A DNA stretch of 64,000 nucleotides from Sphingomonas sp. ERG5 (GTDB lineage Bacteria > Pseudomonadota > Alphaproteobacteria > Sphingomonadales > Sphingomonadaceae): NCBI RefSeq assembly GCF_000803065.1, contig NZ_JSXI01000013.1:62001-126000 (forward strand), given 5' to 3'. Positions 15,808-25,531 of the stretch are shown here, in pieces. The first letter of the stretch is position 1, and each line of letters starts with the position of its first letter. The notes beneath the pieces were generated by a model. It had not been told where the DNA came from and did not search any database. It worked only from the letters and a program-made list of their open reading frames with translations. The translations under genes were made by a program, and so were the position numbers.

Positions 15808-18800
15808 CTATCCTCCCGTCACCGCCGTCACATTGTCGTCGCTGTTGCGGTCAATATAGGTGTTGTACGGATCAATGCCGGCAAAGGCCGGTTTGCGCTT
15901 CGATACCACGCGGATCACCTGCTGGCCCGATTTGACCGGCAGGCGCGTCATTGAAATCACATCCTTCGCCGCAAAGGCGCCCATGCCAGGTCGCTGGTCG
16001 AACAGGCCGATATTGACGCTGTCGGCCAGGGGCGCTGGTTTTTCCACGCCGGTACCGTTGGCGTAGAATTTCGCGGCATTGATCGTGATCGCGGTTTCGA
16101 AATTGCCATCGGGCAGTTTGCGCGTCGTGGCGGTGGTCGCCTTCAGGTCATAGATGGTGATGCGGTCGAGCAGGTCGAGCACCAGTTCGCGCTCGGCAGG
16201 GGTGCGCGCCAGCGACAGGAAGCCGTTCACCAGATCGAGCGAGCGGGGGTAGGGCTGGCTCTTGAAGCGGTATTTGTCGAGCAGGCCGGTGAGCATGTGA
16301 TTGACCCGGTCCTCGCCGAGGCGATCCTGCAGCAGGTACATCACCACGGCACCCTTGCGGTAATGGATATAGGGCTGGTTCTCGACCCGATCGAGCGGCA
16401 GTTCCTCGAGCCGGTCCGATCCCCGCCCGCGCAGGTAGCTGTCGAGTTCATATTTGAGGAAGCGGCGGATCTTGTCCTCGCCATACATGTGCTTCATCAC
16501 CATCAGCGCGGAATATTGCGCCATGGTCTCGACCATGAGGGTGCCGCCCTGCATATCCGCGCTGATCAACTGGTGCGCCCAATATTGATGGCCCAGTTCA
16601 TGCGCGGTGACATAAGTGACATAGTCGATCTTGTCGGGGTCCTTGGCGTCGGCGATGAAGCCGATGCGTTCCGAATAGGGGATGGTGCCGGCGAACGCCT
16701 GAGCGAAGGTGGCGTAGCCGGGAAATTCGATGATCCGCGCATAATCGAACTGATAGGGCCCGAAATGGGCGCGGTAATAGCTGAGCGACGCCTTCATCGC
16801 GGTGAGCATGCGATCGACATTGTAGGTGTGCTTGGGGTCGTAGAAGACCGACAGCTTCACGCCATCGGCCATTTCCGATTTCTCGGCATAACGCGCCGAC
16901 TGAATCGAGAAGACGGCGAGGATCGGCGCGCCCGACACGAAATGCGCGGTACGCCGTCCGTTCGCGATCGTGTCCGCGACCTTGCGGCCGGGAGCGATCG
17001 GTACCTGGTCGGCATCGGTCGACACGGTGATGTCGGAATGCACCCAGTCGGCGTCGCCGACATAGTTGCGCCGCTGCGCCGACCGGTCTTCCAGCTTTGC
17101 CATGCGCAACTCGGGCGTCAGACCATATTTGCGGCGCTTGGCCCGGTCGGTCAGCAAACCGTCGCGGTTCATGCCGATCTGCGGCGCGAGGGCGAGATTG
17201 TTGAGGAAGGAGCCGTTGGCGATCAGCGTGGGATCGTCGCCATTGGCGCGCAAGCCCTGCCGATGGCGTTCGGTGCGAAAGGTGAGCGTGCCGGTGGCGC
17301 CTGGGGCGAGCGGCGTGGCGAAGCGGTAGATGCGATATTTCATGTCCGCATCGTCCGTCGCGAGCGTCGCGCCGGGAATATTGGTCGCGAGGATCCGGGT
17401 ATCTTCATCCTGCAGACGGACATGCAGCGCCGGCAATGGTGCGCCGGTGTCGTTGATGAAGCGATAGCTGCCGCTGGTCTCGACCCGCCGCTCGGCCGGA
17501 TAGAGTGCGACATTCATCGTGATGTCGGTCAGCGATGGCTGTAGCAGCGCCTCATATTTGAGATATTTCTTTTCGTAATCCGCCAGCCGCTTCTCGCTCT
17601 CCTCCTGGGTGCGGTAGGTGTTGAGGATGTTCATGTTGTAATAGAGGAAACCGCCCGTCACGGTCGCGACGACCAGCGCGCCGGCGAGAATCGCACCCGA
17701 AGGGCTGACGAGCCGCCGCGGCAATTGCGCGAGACGGGGCTTCAATCGCGTTTCGGTGCCGCGACGCCAGAGCAGATGCGCGAACACCGCCAGCATCACT
17801 GCAAACGCGCCCCAATAGAGCCGCAGCCACCAGCCGAGCGCGCCGCCGATCTGGGCGCCGTTCATGTCGGAGAATTGTTGTGAGCCGGTGCTGCCATAAT
17901 TGTACAGCGGGTGTTCGAAGCCGATATTGCTCAGCGTGAGGGTCGCGACGAGATAGACGACCATGATGGCCCAGCCGACATATTTGTTCGGGCTGAGCGC
18001 CTGGACGAACACGGCCAGGATCGCGAGGATTGCCATGTCGACGGTTTGCGGGAGCAGATACCAGGTGAAGTACTGGCCCAATTCGACATTGCTCTGACCC
18101 CGGATGAGCTGAACCAGCACTGCCGCAACGATCGAGATCAATATCGTGGTGAACAGCACGCCGGTCACCGCCAGCGCCTTGGGCACCAGATACGCCCAAT
18201 TGGGCAAGGAGGTCGCGTCGATGATCTCGTGCATCTTGCGTTCGCGATCGCGCCACACAAGTTCGCCCGAATAATAGATCGCGATGATCAGCGGGATGAT
18301 GGTGAACGCGCCGATCAGGAGGCCGATCGTGGTGAAAGTCAGCGGACGGCCCGGCGTGCCGTATATCTCATTGGAGAAAAGCAGGGCGCCGACCGCGTTG
18401 AACAAGCCGACCAGCACCAGCACGAAAAAGGCCGGGCTGCGGAAAACGAGCCGCATTTCGAAACGGCAACGTGCCGACAGCCGGGCCCAGGCCGCGGCGG
18501 CGGGGCGTGCTGCGGGCAAAGTCGTGACGATCAGCGGGTCGGTCGCGGCAAGCTTCGCCGCCTTGCGCGCCTGTTTCTTCAGCGTGTGTTTCGACGCGCC
18601 ACGTTCGGTGAAGCTGAAACGGACATAGGCCAGCATGAGAGCGCTCAGCCCGATGGCGAACCAGATTGCCCGATTGAGGAGCAAGACGCCGGTGATGCCG
18701 GGAGTCGCGCTGTTCGATTCACTCGCCGTCCAGTAGCGGGTGACGTTGCCGAACGCGCCAAGGCCGAACGGCTCGATATAGCCGGCCCAGTCGCGCAATT

Positions 18801-19398
18801 CGGGCTTCGAGCGTATCACCGTATTGAGCACGACGTAGAGGACGAGAAAGACGACGACGCCGAGATAGCTGTACATCATCGATCGCGTCATTGTCGCAAC
18901 GGCGAAGAAGATCGCGGCGGTCAGGAACACATTGGGCAGCGCGAGGACGAAATAGGCGTAGAGATAATCGCCCAAGCGGTTCGGTCCGAGCGTTTCGGAA
19001 TCGACCCAGGGCATCAGCGACCCGATCCAGATCGCCAGCGGCACCGCCATAAAGGCGATCGCAGCCGCGATGAATGCGCCGAGAAAGCGGGCCATCAGAT
19101 AGTCGAACTTGCCGACCCGGGTCGATCGGACCATCGGCCCAAAGCCGCTTTCGTCGTCGCGCACGATCACATTGGCGACGAAGGCGGTCGTCACGAACAT
19201 GAAGAACAATGACAGGATCATGTGCGTTTGCGCTATCGCGACCGGCGCATTCTTGTGGATGTTGCCCCCGCTGCCGATCTGGATCTGCTCGACCGTCATC
19301 GACCCGAAGGTCATCAGGAAGAACAGGATGGCGACGACCCAGAAGACCGGGCTGCTGAGCTGATAGCGGAGCTCGAACCGCGCGATCTTGCCGAACAT
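15808..19398 (-). CDS. ABC transporter permease fused to M1 family aminopeptidase
   Basis: The 1196-residue protein combines two halves. The N-terminal part (about residues 1-600) is ABC-2-type permease sequence with two groups of about six membrane segments. After a further single hydrophobic segment (about 570-590) comes a soluble M1 peptidase domain, expected on the periplasmic side. Its zinc motif HELGH is at about residues 933-937, with the third ligand in VETMAQYSAL some 20 residues on. The partner ATPase is the next gene, 14 bases upstream. Such fusions occur in Sphingomonadaceae, Xanthomonadaceae and Bacteroidetes, but the substrate is unknown. Start at 19398 is chosen for MFGKIARFELRYQ and the GGGGAG upstream; the frame continues open to 19629, over the ATPase gene. 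Confidence 0.88.
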   Translation of the reverse strand: MFGKIARFELRYQLSSPVFWVVAILFFLMTFGSMTVEQIQIGSGGNIHKNAPVAIAQTHMILSLFFMFVTTAFVANVIVRDDESGFGPMVRSTRVGKFDYLMARFLGAFIAAAIAFMAVPLAIWIGSLMPWVDSETLGPNRLGDYLYAYFVLALPNVFLTAAIFFAVATMTRSMMYSYLGVVVFLVLYVVLNTVIRSKPELRDWAGYIEPFGLGAFGNVTRYWTASESNSATPGITGVLLLNRAIWFAIGLSALMLAYVRFSFTERGASKHTLKKQARKAAKLAATDPLIVTTLPAARPAAAAWARLSARCRFEMRLVFRSPAFFVLVLVGLFNAVGALLFSNEIYGTPGRPLTFTTIGLLIGAFTIIPLIIAIYYSGELVWRDRERKMHEIIDATSLPNWAYLVPKALAVTGVLFTTILISIVAAVLVQLIRGQSNVELGQYFTWYLLPQTVDMAILAILAVFVQALSPNKYVGWAIMVVYLVATLTLSNIGFEHPLYNYGSTGSQQFSDMNGAQIGGALGWWLRLYWGAFAVMLAVFAHLLWRRGTETRLKPRLAQLPRRLVSPSGAILAGALVVATVTGGFLYYNMNILNTYRTQEESEKRLADYEKKYLKYEALLQPSLTDITMNVALYPAERRVETSGSYRFINDTGAPLPALHVRLQDEDTRILATNIPGATLATDDADMKYRIYRFATPLAPGATGTLTFRTERHRQGLRANGDDPTLIANGSFLNNLALAPQIGMNRDGLLTDRAKRRKYGLTPELRMAKLEDRSAQRRNYVGDADWVHSDITVSTDADQVPIAPGRKVADTIANGRRTAHFVSGAPILAVFSIQSARYAEKSEMADGVKLSVFYDPKHTYNVDRMLTAMKASLSYYRAHFGPYQFDYARIIEFPGYATFAQAFAGTIPYSERIGFIADAKDPDKIDYVTYVTAHELGHQYWAHQLISADMQGGTLMVETMAQYSALMVMKHMYGEDKIRRFLKYELDSYLRGRGSDRLEELPLDRVENQPYIHYRKGAVVMYLLQDRLGEDRVNHMLTGLLDKYRFKSQPYPRSLDLVNGFLSLARTPAERELVLDLLDRITIYDLKATTATTRKLPDGNFETAITINAAKFYANGTGVEKPAPLADSVNIGLFDQRPGMGAFAAKDVISMTRLPVKSGQQVIRVVSKRKPAFAGIDPYNTYIDRNSDDNVTAVTGG

Positions 19399-19411
19399 GC
19401 TCGGACTCCCC

Positions 19412-20305
19412 TTAAGCGGCGAGCGGCGGGGCGACGCGGCGCGTGCGGGCCAGCGTCGAGAAATAGACATCCTCCAGGCCGCCTTCAGCCGTGACGAACC
19501 CATCCTCCGGATCGCTGTCGGACAGGATATGGATGATCGTCCGGCCACCGAACAGGCGCGTGGAAATGATCTCGTGCCGAGCGCGATACTCGTCCAGTGC
19601 GGTGCGATCGATCGTCTTTGCCCAGACATTGCCGCGCGTCTGCGCGATCAGGTCGAGCGGCGCGCCCTCGAGCTGGATCTTGCCTGCCGCCAGCACCGCC
19701 ATGCGCGGGCAGAGATCGGCGACGTCGTCAACGATATGCGTCGACAGGATCACCACGACATTCTCGCCGATCTCAGCCAGCAGATTGAGGAATCGGTTGC
19801 GCTCCTCCGGGTCGAGGCCGGCGGTGGGTTCATCGACGATGATCAGTTCGGGATTGCCGATCAGCGCCTGGGCGATGCCGAAGCGCTGCCGCATGCCGCC
19901 CGAAAAGCCGGCAATTGCCTTTTTGCGCACCGACCAGAGATTGACCTGGTTGAGCAGGGTCTCGACCGTTTCCTTGCGCTCGCGTGCCGAGGCGACACCC
20001 TTCAGCACCGCCATGTGATCAAGCATGTCGTAAGCCGACACGCGCGGGTAAACGCCGAAATCCTGTGGCAGATAGCCGAGCCGTTCGCGCAGCTTCTCCG
20101 GGTCGGCGATGATGTCGATGTCGCCGAAGCGGATCGTGCCCGAAGTTGGCGTCTGCAGCGTCGCGACTGAACGCATCAGGGTCGACTTGCCGGCACCGTT
20201 CGGGCCGAGCAGTCCGTACATCCCCTTGGGAATGCTGAGCGTCACATCATCAAGGGCGCGGGTCCCGTTCGGATAGACATGAGTGACGGCGTTGAGTTCG
20301 AGCAC
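19412..20305 (-). CDS. ABC transporter ATP-binding protein
   Basis: The 297-residue ATPase has Walker A GPNGAGKST, the Q-loop in LPQDFGVYP, the signature FSGGMRQR, Walker B LIIVDEPTAGLD and the switch histidine in LSTHIVDD. The C-terminal 70 residues are a Bcr/Nod-type extension often found on ATPases partnering ABC-2 permeases. It is encoded 14 bases upstream of the permease/M1 fusion and surely forms a complex with it at the inner membrane. I prefer the GTG at 20305, which has GGGAGA seven bases upstream and starts VLELNAVTHVYPNG; an in-frame ATG lies at 20329. Confidence 0.92.
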   Translation of the reverse strand: MLELNAVTHVYPNGTRALDDVTLSIPKGMYGLLGPNGAGKSTLMRSVATLQTPTSGTIRFGDIDIIADPEKLRERLGYLPQDFGVYPRVSAYDMLDHMAVLKGVASARERKETVETLLNQVNLWSVRKKAIAGFSGGMRQRFGIAQALIGNPELIIVDEPTAGLDPEERNRFLNLLAEIGENVVVILSTHIVDDVADLCPRMAVLAAGKIQLEGAPLDLIAQTRGNVWAKTIDRTALDEYRARHEIISTRLFGGRTIIHILSDSDPEDGFVTAEGGLEDVYFSTLARTRRVAPPLAA

Positions 20306-20480
20306 GCTGAATCTCCCTTTGCGCCGCATCTTATCGCGTGTGTTAGAAAGCTAAAGCACTATTTGATCCGCGTTGGTAGCTGACGTCCGGCCAGGGTCTA
20401 ACCTCTTCTTAACCGCGTTTTCCTAAAGCTCGGATGCCGCTCGCCCATCTGAAGCGGGGTGGTCTCGAACAGAAAGCGCC

Positions 20481-21836
20481 ATGGTGAAGCACCTTCCCGA
20501 ACCCGGCAGTATCAGCGCCACGCTGGACATCACCGAACGATTGTCGCTGTTCGGTTTCACCCCCGACGACATTGCGGTCGCGGGGACGATCTGGACCATC
20601 CTCGAACCCGATGCGCGCGCGGTATCCGAAACGCATTGGGAACAATGGCATCGGTTCTTCGGCGATCAGCAGCGCTTCGTTTCGCACGACCATGAACGCG
20701 CGATCGCGCTGGGCATCGATTATCTGCGCAATCGCTATCGTCATCCCGATCAGCTCGAATGGGTGCGTTCCGCCGAACGCACCGTTGCCGGCGCCTTTGC
20801 CGCGGGTGTCTCGCTCACCGCGATTCTGTCGATGACCTGCGCGGGTGCAAGCAAGGCGCTCGACATCCTGTCGAACCGTTACGATTGTTCGAAAGAAGAG
20901 CGGCAGCGCTTGAATGAAGTCTTTTCGCGGCTGCGGTCGCTCGAATGCGATGTCTACGCCACGCTTTATGGCGCATATTCGATGTTCGATGCGCGGCGGC
21001 AACGCGACACGCTGGCCGACACGTTTCGCGACGGAATCGCGGCGACGGTCGAATCCGCGACGCAGGAAAGCGGCAATTTGCGCCAGCAGGCGGCGCGGAG
21101 CTCGACCTCGGCACGCGGCATGCTGACCAAGACATCGGAAGTCGCCGCCGCCGCCGAACAATCCGCGGTGGCGATGCGCGAAGCGGCGCACACCGCCGCC
21201 GGGCTGATCCGCGCGATCGAGGATGCCCGCACCGAAGTGGAGGCAGCGACCGGCATTGCGATGCGCGCGTCGATCCAGGCGGAGCAAGCGGTCGGCATGT
21301 CCGAAACGCTGTCGGATCATGCCAAGTCGATCGAATCGATCCTGGCGCTGATCCGCGACATTGCCGGGCAGACCAATTTGCTTGCCCTCAACGCGACGAT
21401 CGAAGCCGCCCGTGCCGGCGATGCCGGGCGCGGCTTCGCGGTCGTCGCGCAAGAAGTGAAGAGCCTCGCCAACCAGACCGCACGCGCGACCGACGACATC
21501 GCCGCCAAGATCGCCGCGATCCAGTCGGCCACCCGTTCGACCGTCGATACCAATGCCGGCATCAAGGCGACCGTCGCCGAAGTGCAGGAAAGCGCCAACC
21601 GCATCCGCCTGGCGATGGAAGCACAGGCGCAGACGGTGACGGCGATCACCGCCGCGGTCGATGAAACCGCGCTCGCCGCGGATTCGATGTCGAACACCAT
21701 CGCCGCGATCCGCGAGGATACCGAAACCGTCGCGGCCGATATTGATGGCGTCGGGCGCGGCTTCGATGTGCTCGATGGGCGGCTGAGCAATCTCAAGGGC
21801 AGCGCGGGCGATTTCGCGGCGAGGGTCGCTGCCTGA
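20481..21836 (+). CDS. Globin-coupled-sensor-like methyl-accepting chemotaxis protein
   Basis: The 451-residue protein has no membrane segments, so it is a cytoplasmic receptor. The first ~160 residues resemble the sensor globin (protoglobin) domain of HemAT-type receptors. The C-terminal part is a coiled-coil signalling domain with the highly conserved hairpin tip [35 protein letters not shown]. By hand alignment the position of the proximal heme histidine seems to be occupied by a non-histidine residue (see findings), so heme binding is in doubt. No other chemotaxis genes are close. Start at 20481 fits the domain; its ribosome site is weak. Confidence 0.8.
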   Translation: MVKHLPEPGSISATLDITERLSLFGFTPDDIAVAGTIWTILEPDARAVSETHWEQWHRFFGDQQRFVSHDHERAIALGIDYLRNRYRHPDQLEWVRSAERTVAGAFAAGVSLTAILSMTCAGASKALDILSNRYDCSKEERQRLNEVFSRLRSLECDVYATLYGAYSMFDARRQRDTLADTFRDGIAATVESATQESGNLRQQAARSSTSARGMLTKTSEVAAAAEQSAVAMREAAHTAAGLIRAIEDARTEVEAATGIAMRASIQAEQAVGMSETLSDHAKSIESILALIRDIAGQTNLLALNATIEAARAGDAGRGFAVVAQEVKSLANQTARATDDIAAKIAAIQSATRSTVDTNAGIKATVAEVQESANRIRLAMEAQAQTVTAITAAVDETALAADSMSNTIAAIREDTETVAADIDGVGRGFDVLDGRLSNLKGSAGDFAARVAA

Positions 21837-22106
21837 CCGTCCTATTCCAACGGTCACAGGGCTGGCTGTCGTCGAATAACAGCCGGCATCAACCATGATC
21901 TATTTCATGATGAGAAAGAGCGCGCCGGACTCCGTAGAGGGAGAATCGTCCGGCACGACGCTGGCTTAAGCGGCGCTCGCGTTGAATCGCTGCGCCTGCG
22001 GACCTTCTGCGCCAGATCGGGGTTTGGCTATCGTTGCAGCCGATGCGTCGGTCACGCGCAAAGAGGGCGCGGCGAGCCGCCGCTACCGGGGCTCAAGGGA
22101 GAATGA

Positions 22107-23567
22107 ATGTCGCATCACTGGTGTGTCCGCGCCGCAGCCTGTCTTGCGCTGCTTGCGCCGCTCCCGGCCATGGCATCCGAATGGTGGTATGTGAACAGCG
22201 GGCCTGGCCGCGTCCTGTTCGTCGATGCGCAATCGATCGAACGCCGCAAGGACGAGGTCACCTATTGGACCATGTATGTCATCCGTCCCGGCGAGCCGGA
22301 GGTGATGACCAAGTCCCGGATGCGCGCCGATTGCGGCAAGCGCCGGATCGGTCTGCTCACCATGGTCCGCTACGACGAGCAGGGGCGGGAGATCGGCAAG
22401 CCCGCCACGCATCCCGGGTCGATGAAAGCACCGCCGCCGGATACGCTGGGTGACGCAGAGTTCCGGTTCGCGTGCGGCGATGAAGGCCACCGGGTGGCGA
22501 ACGACCTGTTCCCGCTGGCCATGGACGAAGTGACCTTCGCCGAAGCGCTGATCGGACGCGGCAACAAGCCGGCGGAAGCCCATTCCCTGCATGAGGCGCT
22601 GCTCGGGCGACGCAGCGCCGCCGCCGCGACGGCCTTTCCGCCGCCGGAACAGGTCGTCGCCGCCACGCCTGCCATGACCGACGCCGTCGAGGAACCCGGA
22701 TCGGTCTCCGACGGCAGCGCGCAGGAGATCAAGGCGCTGGAAGAGTCATGCGACGCCGGTAGTGCCGATGGCTGCCAGCAACTGGGCGCTCGGCTTGCCG
22801 ATGGAGAGGGCGTGGCCCGGGACGAAGCCCGCGCCGCGACGCTGTTTGAAAAGTCTTGCCTTGGCGGCGAAGCCGATGGCTGCACGTTGCTTGGCCTTGC
22901 CTATCACAAGGGCAATGGTGTGTCGCGCAGCCCCGAGCGCGCCGCCGCCTTTTTCGCGCAAGCGTGCGAGAAGGGTGGCGCTGCGGACTGCAACAATATC
23001 GGGCTCGCTTATGTGAATGGCGACGGGGTGGCAAAGGATGCCGTGCGTGCGCTGGGCTATTTCCGGGGGGCTTGCGACAAAAAGAGCGCCGCCGGCTGCT
23101 CAAGTCTCGGCGCCGCCTATACGCTGGGCGTTGCGGTCAAGATCGACCTGAAACGCGCGCGGCGCCTGTTCGAAAAATCCTGCGGCGGCAATGATGCGGG
23201 CGGATGCTATAATCTCGGCGTGGTCTATGATCAGGGACTCGGTGTGAAAAGGAATCCGGCGCGGGCGGCGTCGTTGTATGTCGGGGCGTGCGACCGGGAT
23301 GACGCCGCCGCCTGCGGTAATCTCGGTTCATTGACGCAAAACGGCGCCGGCGTTGACCAGGACCTGGCGCAGGCGGCGATATTGTTCGCCAAGGCCTGTC
23401 GTCTCGGAGATGCGGATGGCTGCCTCAACCTGGGCCGCGCGCATCAGGCCGGCTCCGGCATGGCGCGCGATTTGTCCCAGGCGGCCGACTTCTTCCGGCG
23501 TGCGCTCGCGATCGAACCCGACAAGGCCGAGGCGCGCCGCGCGCTCGCCAGCATAACGCCGCGCTGA
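22107..23567 (+). CDS. Exported Sel1-like repeat protein with cysteine pairs
   Basis: The 486-residue protein has a signal peptide (cleavage after AMAS, about residue 24) and an N-terminal domain of about 110 residues resembling the surface-adhesin E-like fold (SEWWYVNSGPGRVLFVDAQSIERR). From about residue 210 seven Sel1-like repeats of roughly 36 residues follow. Each carries a C-x7-C pair, as in the Hcp proteins of Helicobacter, where the cysteines bridge the two helices. Sel1 proteins mediate protein-protein contacts in the periplasm or at the surface. The ATG at 22107 has AAGGGA upstream and gives the signal peptide. The gene is convergent with the DUF2207 gene. Confidence 0.88.
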   Translation: MSHHWCVRAAACLALLAPLPAMASEWWYVNSGPGRVLFVDAQSIERRKDEVTYWTMYVIRPGEPEVMTKSRMRADCGKRRIGLLTMVRYDEQGREIGKPATHPGSMKAPPPDTLGDAEFRFACGDEGHRVANDLFPLAMDEVTFAEALIGRGNKPAEAHSLHEALLGRRSAAAATAFPPPEQVVAATPAMTDAVEEPGSVSDGSAQEIKALEESCDAGSADGCQQLGARLADGEGVARDEARAATLFEKSCLGGEADGCTLLGLAYHKGNGVSRSPERAAAFFAQACEKGGAADCNNIGLAYVNGDGVAKDAVRALGYFRGACDKKSAAGCSSLGAAYTLGVAVKIDLKRARRLFEKSCGGNDAGGCYNLGVVYDQGLGVKRNPARAASLYVGACDRDDAAACGNLGSLTQNGAGVDQDLAQAAILFAKACRLGDADGCLNLGRAHQAGSGMARDLSQAADFFRRALAIEPDKAEARRALASITPR

Positions 23568-23576
23568 TCGGACGGC

Positions 23577-25526
23577 TTACCAGCCCGAACCGCCGCCACC
23601 GCCGCCGCCACCGCCGGAGGAGCCGTCACCCGACGATCCGCTCGAGGAACTGCTGCTCGAACTGCTGTCGGAGGAAGAAGCGGGTGAGGTTGCCGCCGAG
23701 GCGATCGTCGAGGATAGCGATGAACCGATCGTGGAAACGAAGGCGGTGGGATGGCTCCAGGGATCGGTGCCGCCGCTGTACCAGCCCGGGCCTTGCGTCA
23801 CCGTGCCATCGATCGCGGCGGCGGCGAGTATGCCGGTAAAGCGTTTTGCCCAGCGGTTCTCCACATTGAGCGCGATCGCATAGGGCAGATAGCGTTCGAA
23901 CAATGCCGCGGTCTTTTCCGGCGGATTGAGCCTTTCCAGCCGATCCTCCTCGGTCACCGACAGATATTGGCGGAAACCCAGGATCTGATCGCGGATCGGC
24001 CAGCCGGCGGGCGTCGGCGCGCGCAGCCGCGATTGCACGATAGCGACGAACGGGATCGCGATCAGGGGCACCCCCATCGCCAGGGCATTGCCGCTGGTCA
24101 CACCGATCACCAGCAGAACCCCGCAGGCGAAGAACAATGTCGGCCAGAGCAGGATGGTTGCGACCCACGACAGTATTCGCAGCCCGCCCTTCGGCATTGT
24201 CCTGCGCGCGCGGGACAGCAGTCGCAGCACGATCCAGGCGGCAGCGATGGCGCCGACCACGCCGAAGATCGTCAGCAGCGGGTATGAATCGTCGAACACC
24301 GCCACGGCCAGCGCCACCAGCAGCAACAGGCCGCCGAAGAATTTCCAGCCGAGGAAGCTCTCCTTCGCCGCATCGGTGTAAGTGCGGTCCTCGCCATAGT
24401 CGCGATCCAGCTGCTTCACCAAGGCTTCGCGCGCGCCGATCAGCGGCTTGTAGTTGCTTTGAGTCAGCTCGACCGTCCGGCCACGTCGGAACAGGCGGTC
24501 GAGCATTTTCTGCTCGGCTATCGGCAATGTGCCGCCGCCGGCCATTTTCTCCAGCGTCCGGGCCGGCTTGCCCCGACCTTCCTGCGTTTCGACGATGCGC
24601 AAATAGCCCCGCACGCCAGCATCGACGATCGCGGCAGCGTAGACGCGGTCGTCCATGTCCATCCGCCAGATCAGGCGCAGTGCGGCGGCGGAAAGGCCGT
24701 CGGGCGGCGCGAACAGCGGTACGATCGGGCGTGGATCCGGGTTGCGCTTCACGCGCCACAGCGTGAGGGCAAGATAAAAGAGGATTCCGAGCAGTCCGGC
24801 AAAGGCCAGCAGCATCGCGCCTTTTTCGCGCAGCGCCCAGCCGAGCCGCATCGCGCGGCTCGGTTCCGCCACGATCCCTTTGCGCCAGGCGACGGCCACC
24901 GTGAGGCCCTGCTCCGCTTCCAGCCGCCTAGTGGTGCGGAAGATGATCCGGCCGGGCCGTTCATCCACGACCACCGCGTCATGCCCGGTATCGCCCTGGG
25001 CACCGGTATAGACCGCGCGCTTGCCGAAAGGCGCCGCGACCGGCAGCGTGATCCGCGCCTCCGCCTGCTCGATCGGGAACGTCCAGCCGGTGCCGGTGGC
25101 GTTCCAGTAGAGCTCATCGATATCGCTGTAGAAGGCGATCTGGCGCGTGGTGCGATAGTGAATCCGGAAGACATGCTCGCCTCGCGGCAACAGTACATCG
25201 GCGCTGCCGATCCGGACGCGCCGACCGTTGCTCATCCCGATCAGCGTATAGGGCTCGGGATGTCCGTCGCGGGCCACGGAGACGACCTGGAAGCCCACCG
25301 TGATGCTGCGCCCGATGCCGTTGCGATAGCGGGTTGGGAAATCCCGCTGAATGCCGCGCTTGATCTCGTCGCCCTCGGCGATGATGTGGATCGTCTCGAC
25401 CACGTCGAGCGTCCCGTTCGTCTCGACCCGGACGTCGCTGACGAAACTGGTGATGCGTTCCTCGGCCCAGGCCGGGCTCGCAACGAACAGCACCAGCGCG
25501 GCGATCAGCCCTGGCAATCCGCGCAT
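23577..25526 (-). CDS. DUF2207 domain membrane protein
   Basis: The 649-residue protein has a signal peptide (MRGLPGLIAALVLFVASPAWA) and then the DUF2207 periplasmic domain, seen in ITSFVSDVRVETNGTLDVVETI and the FPTRYRNGIGR block. Membrane segments are at about residues 235-255 and two to three more around 390-490. The C-terminus is a low-complexity Ser tract followed by a Gly run ending SGW, typical of this family. DUF2207 genes occur next to lemA across bacteria; the pair is thought to act at the envelope but the activity is unknown. The start lies six bases after the lemA stop. Confidence 0.9.
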   Translation of the reverse strand: MRGLPGLIAALVLFVASPAWAEERITSFVSDVRVETNGTLDVVETIHIIAEGDEIKRGIQRDFPTRYRNGIGRSITVGFQVVSVARDGHPEPYTLIGMSNGRRVRIGSADVLLPRGEHVFRIHYRTTRQIAFYSDIDELYWNATGTGWTFPIEQAEARITLPVAAPFGKRAVYTGAQGDTGHDAVVVDERPGRIIFRTTRRLEAEQGLTVAVAWRKGIVAEPSRAMRLGWALREKGAMLLAFAGLLGILFYLALTLWRVKRNPDPRPIVPLFAPPDGLSAAALRLIWRMDMDDRVYAAAIVDAGVRGYLRIVETQEGRGKPARTLEKMAGGGTLPIAEQKMLDRLFRRGRTVELTQSNYKPLIGAREALVKQLDRDYGEDRTYTDAAKESFLGWKFFGGLLLLVALAVAVFDDSYPLLTIFGVVGAIAAAWIVLRLLSRARRTMPKGGLRILSWVATILLWPTLFFACGVLLVIGVTSGNALAMGVPLIAIPFVAIVQSRLRAPTPAGWPIRDQILGFRQYLSVTEEDRLERLNPPEKTAALFERYLPYAIALNVENRWAKRFTGILAAAAIDGTVTQGPGWYSGGTDPWSHPTAFVSTIGSSLSSTIASAATSPASSSDSSSSSSSSSGSSGDGSSGGGGGGGGGSGW

Positions 25527-25531
25527 GCCGA

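Noticed and set aside
20409..21896. 495-codon open frame on the minus strand over the chemoreceptor gene
   Set aside because: The plus strand has the complete signalling-domain signature; the minus product is Arg/Gly/His-rich shadow sequence.
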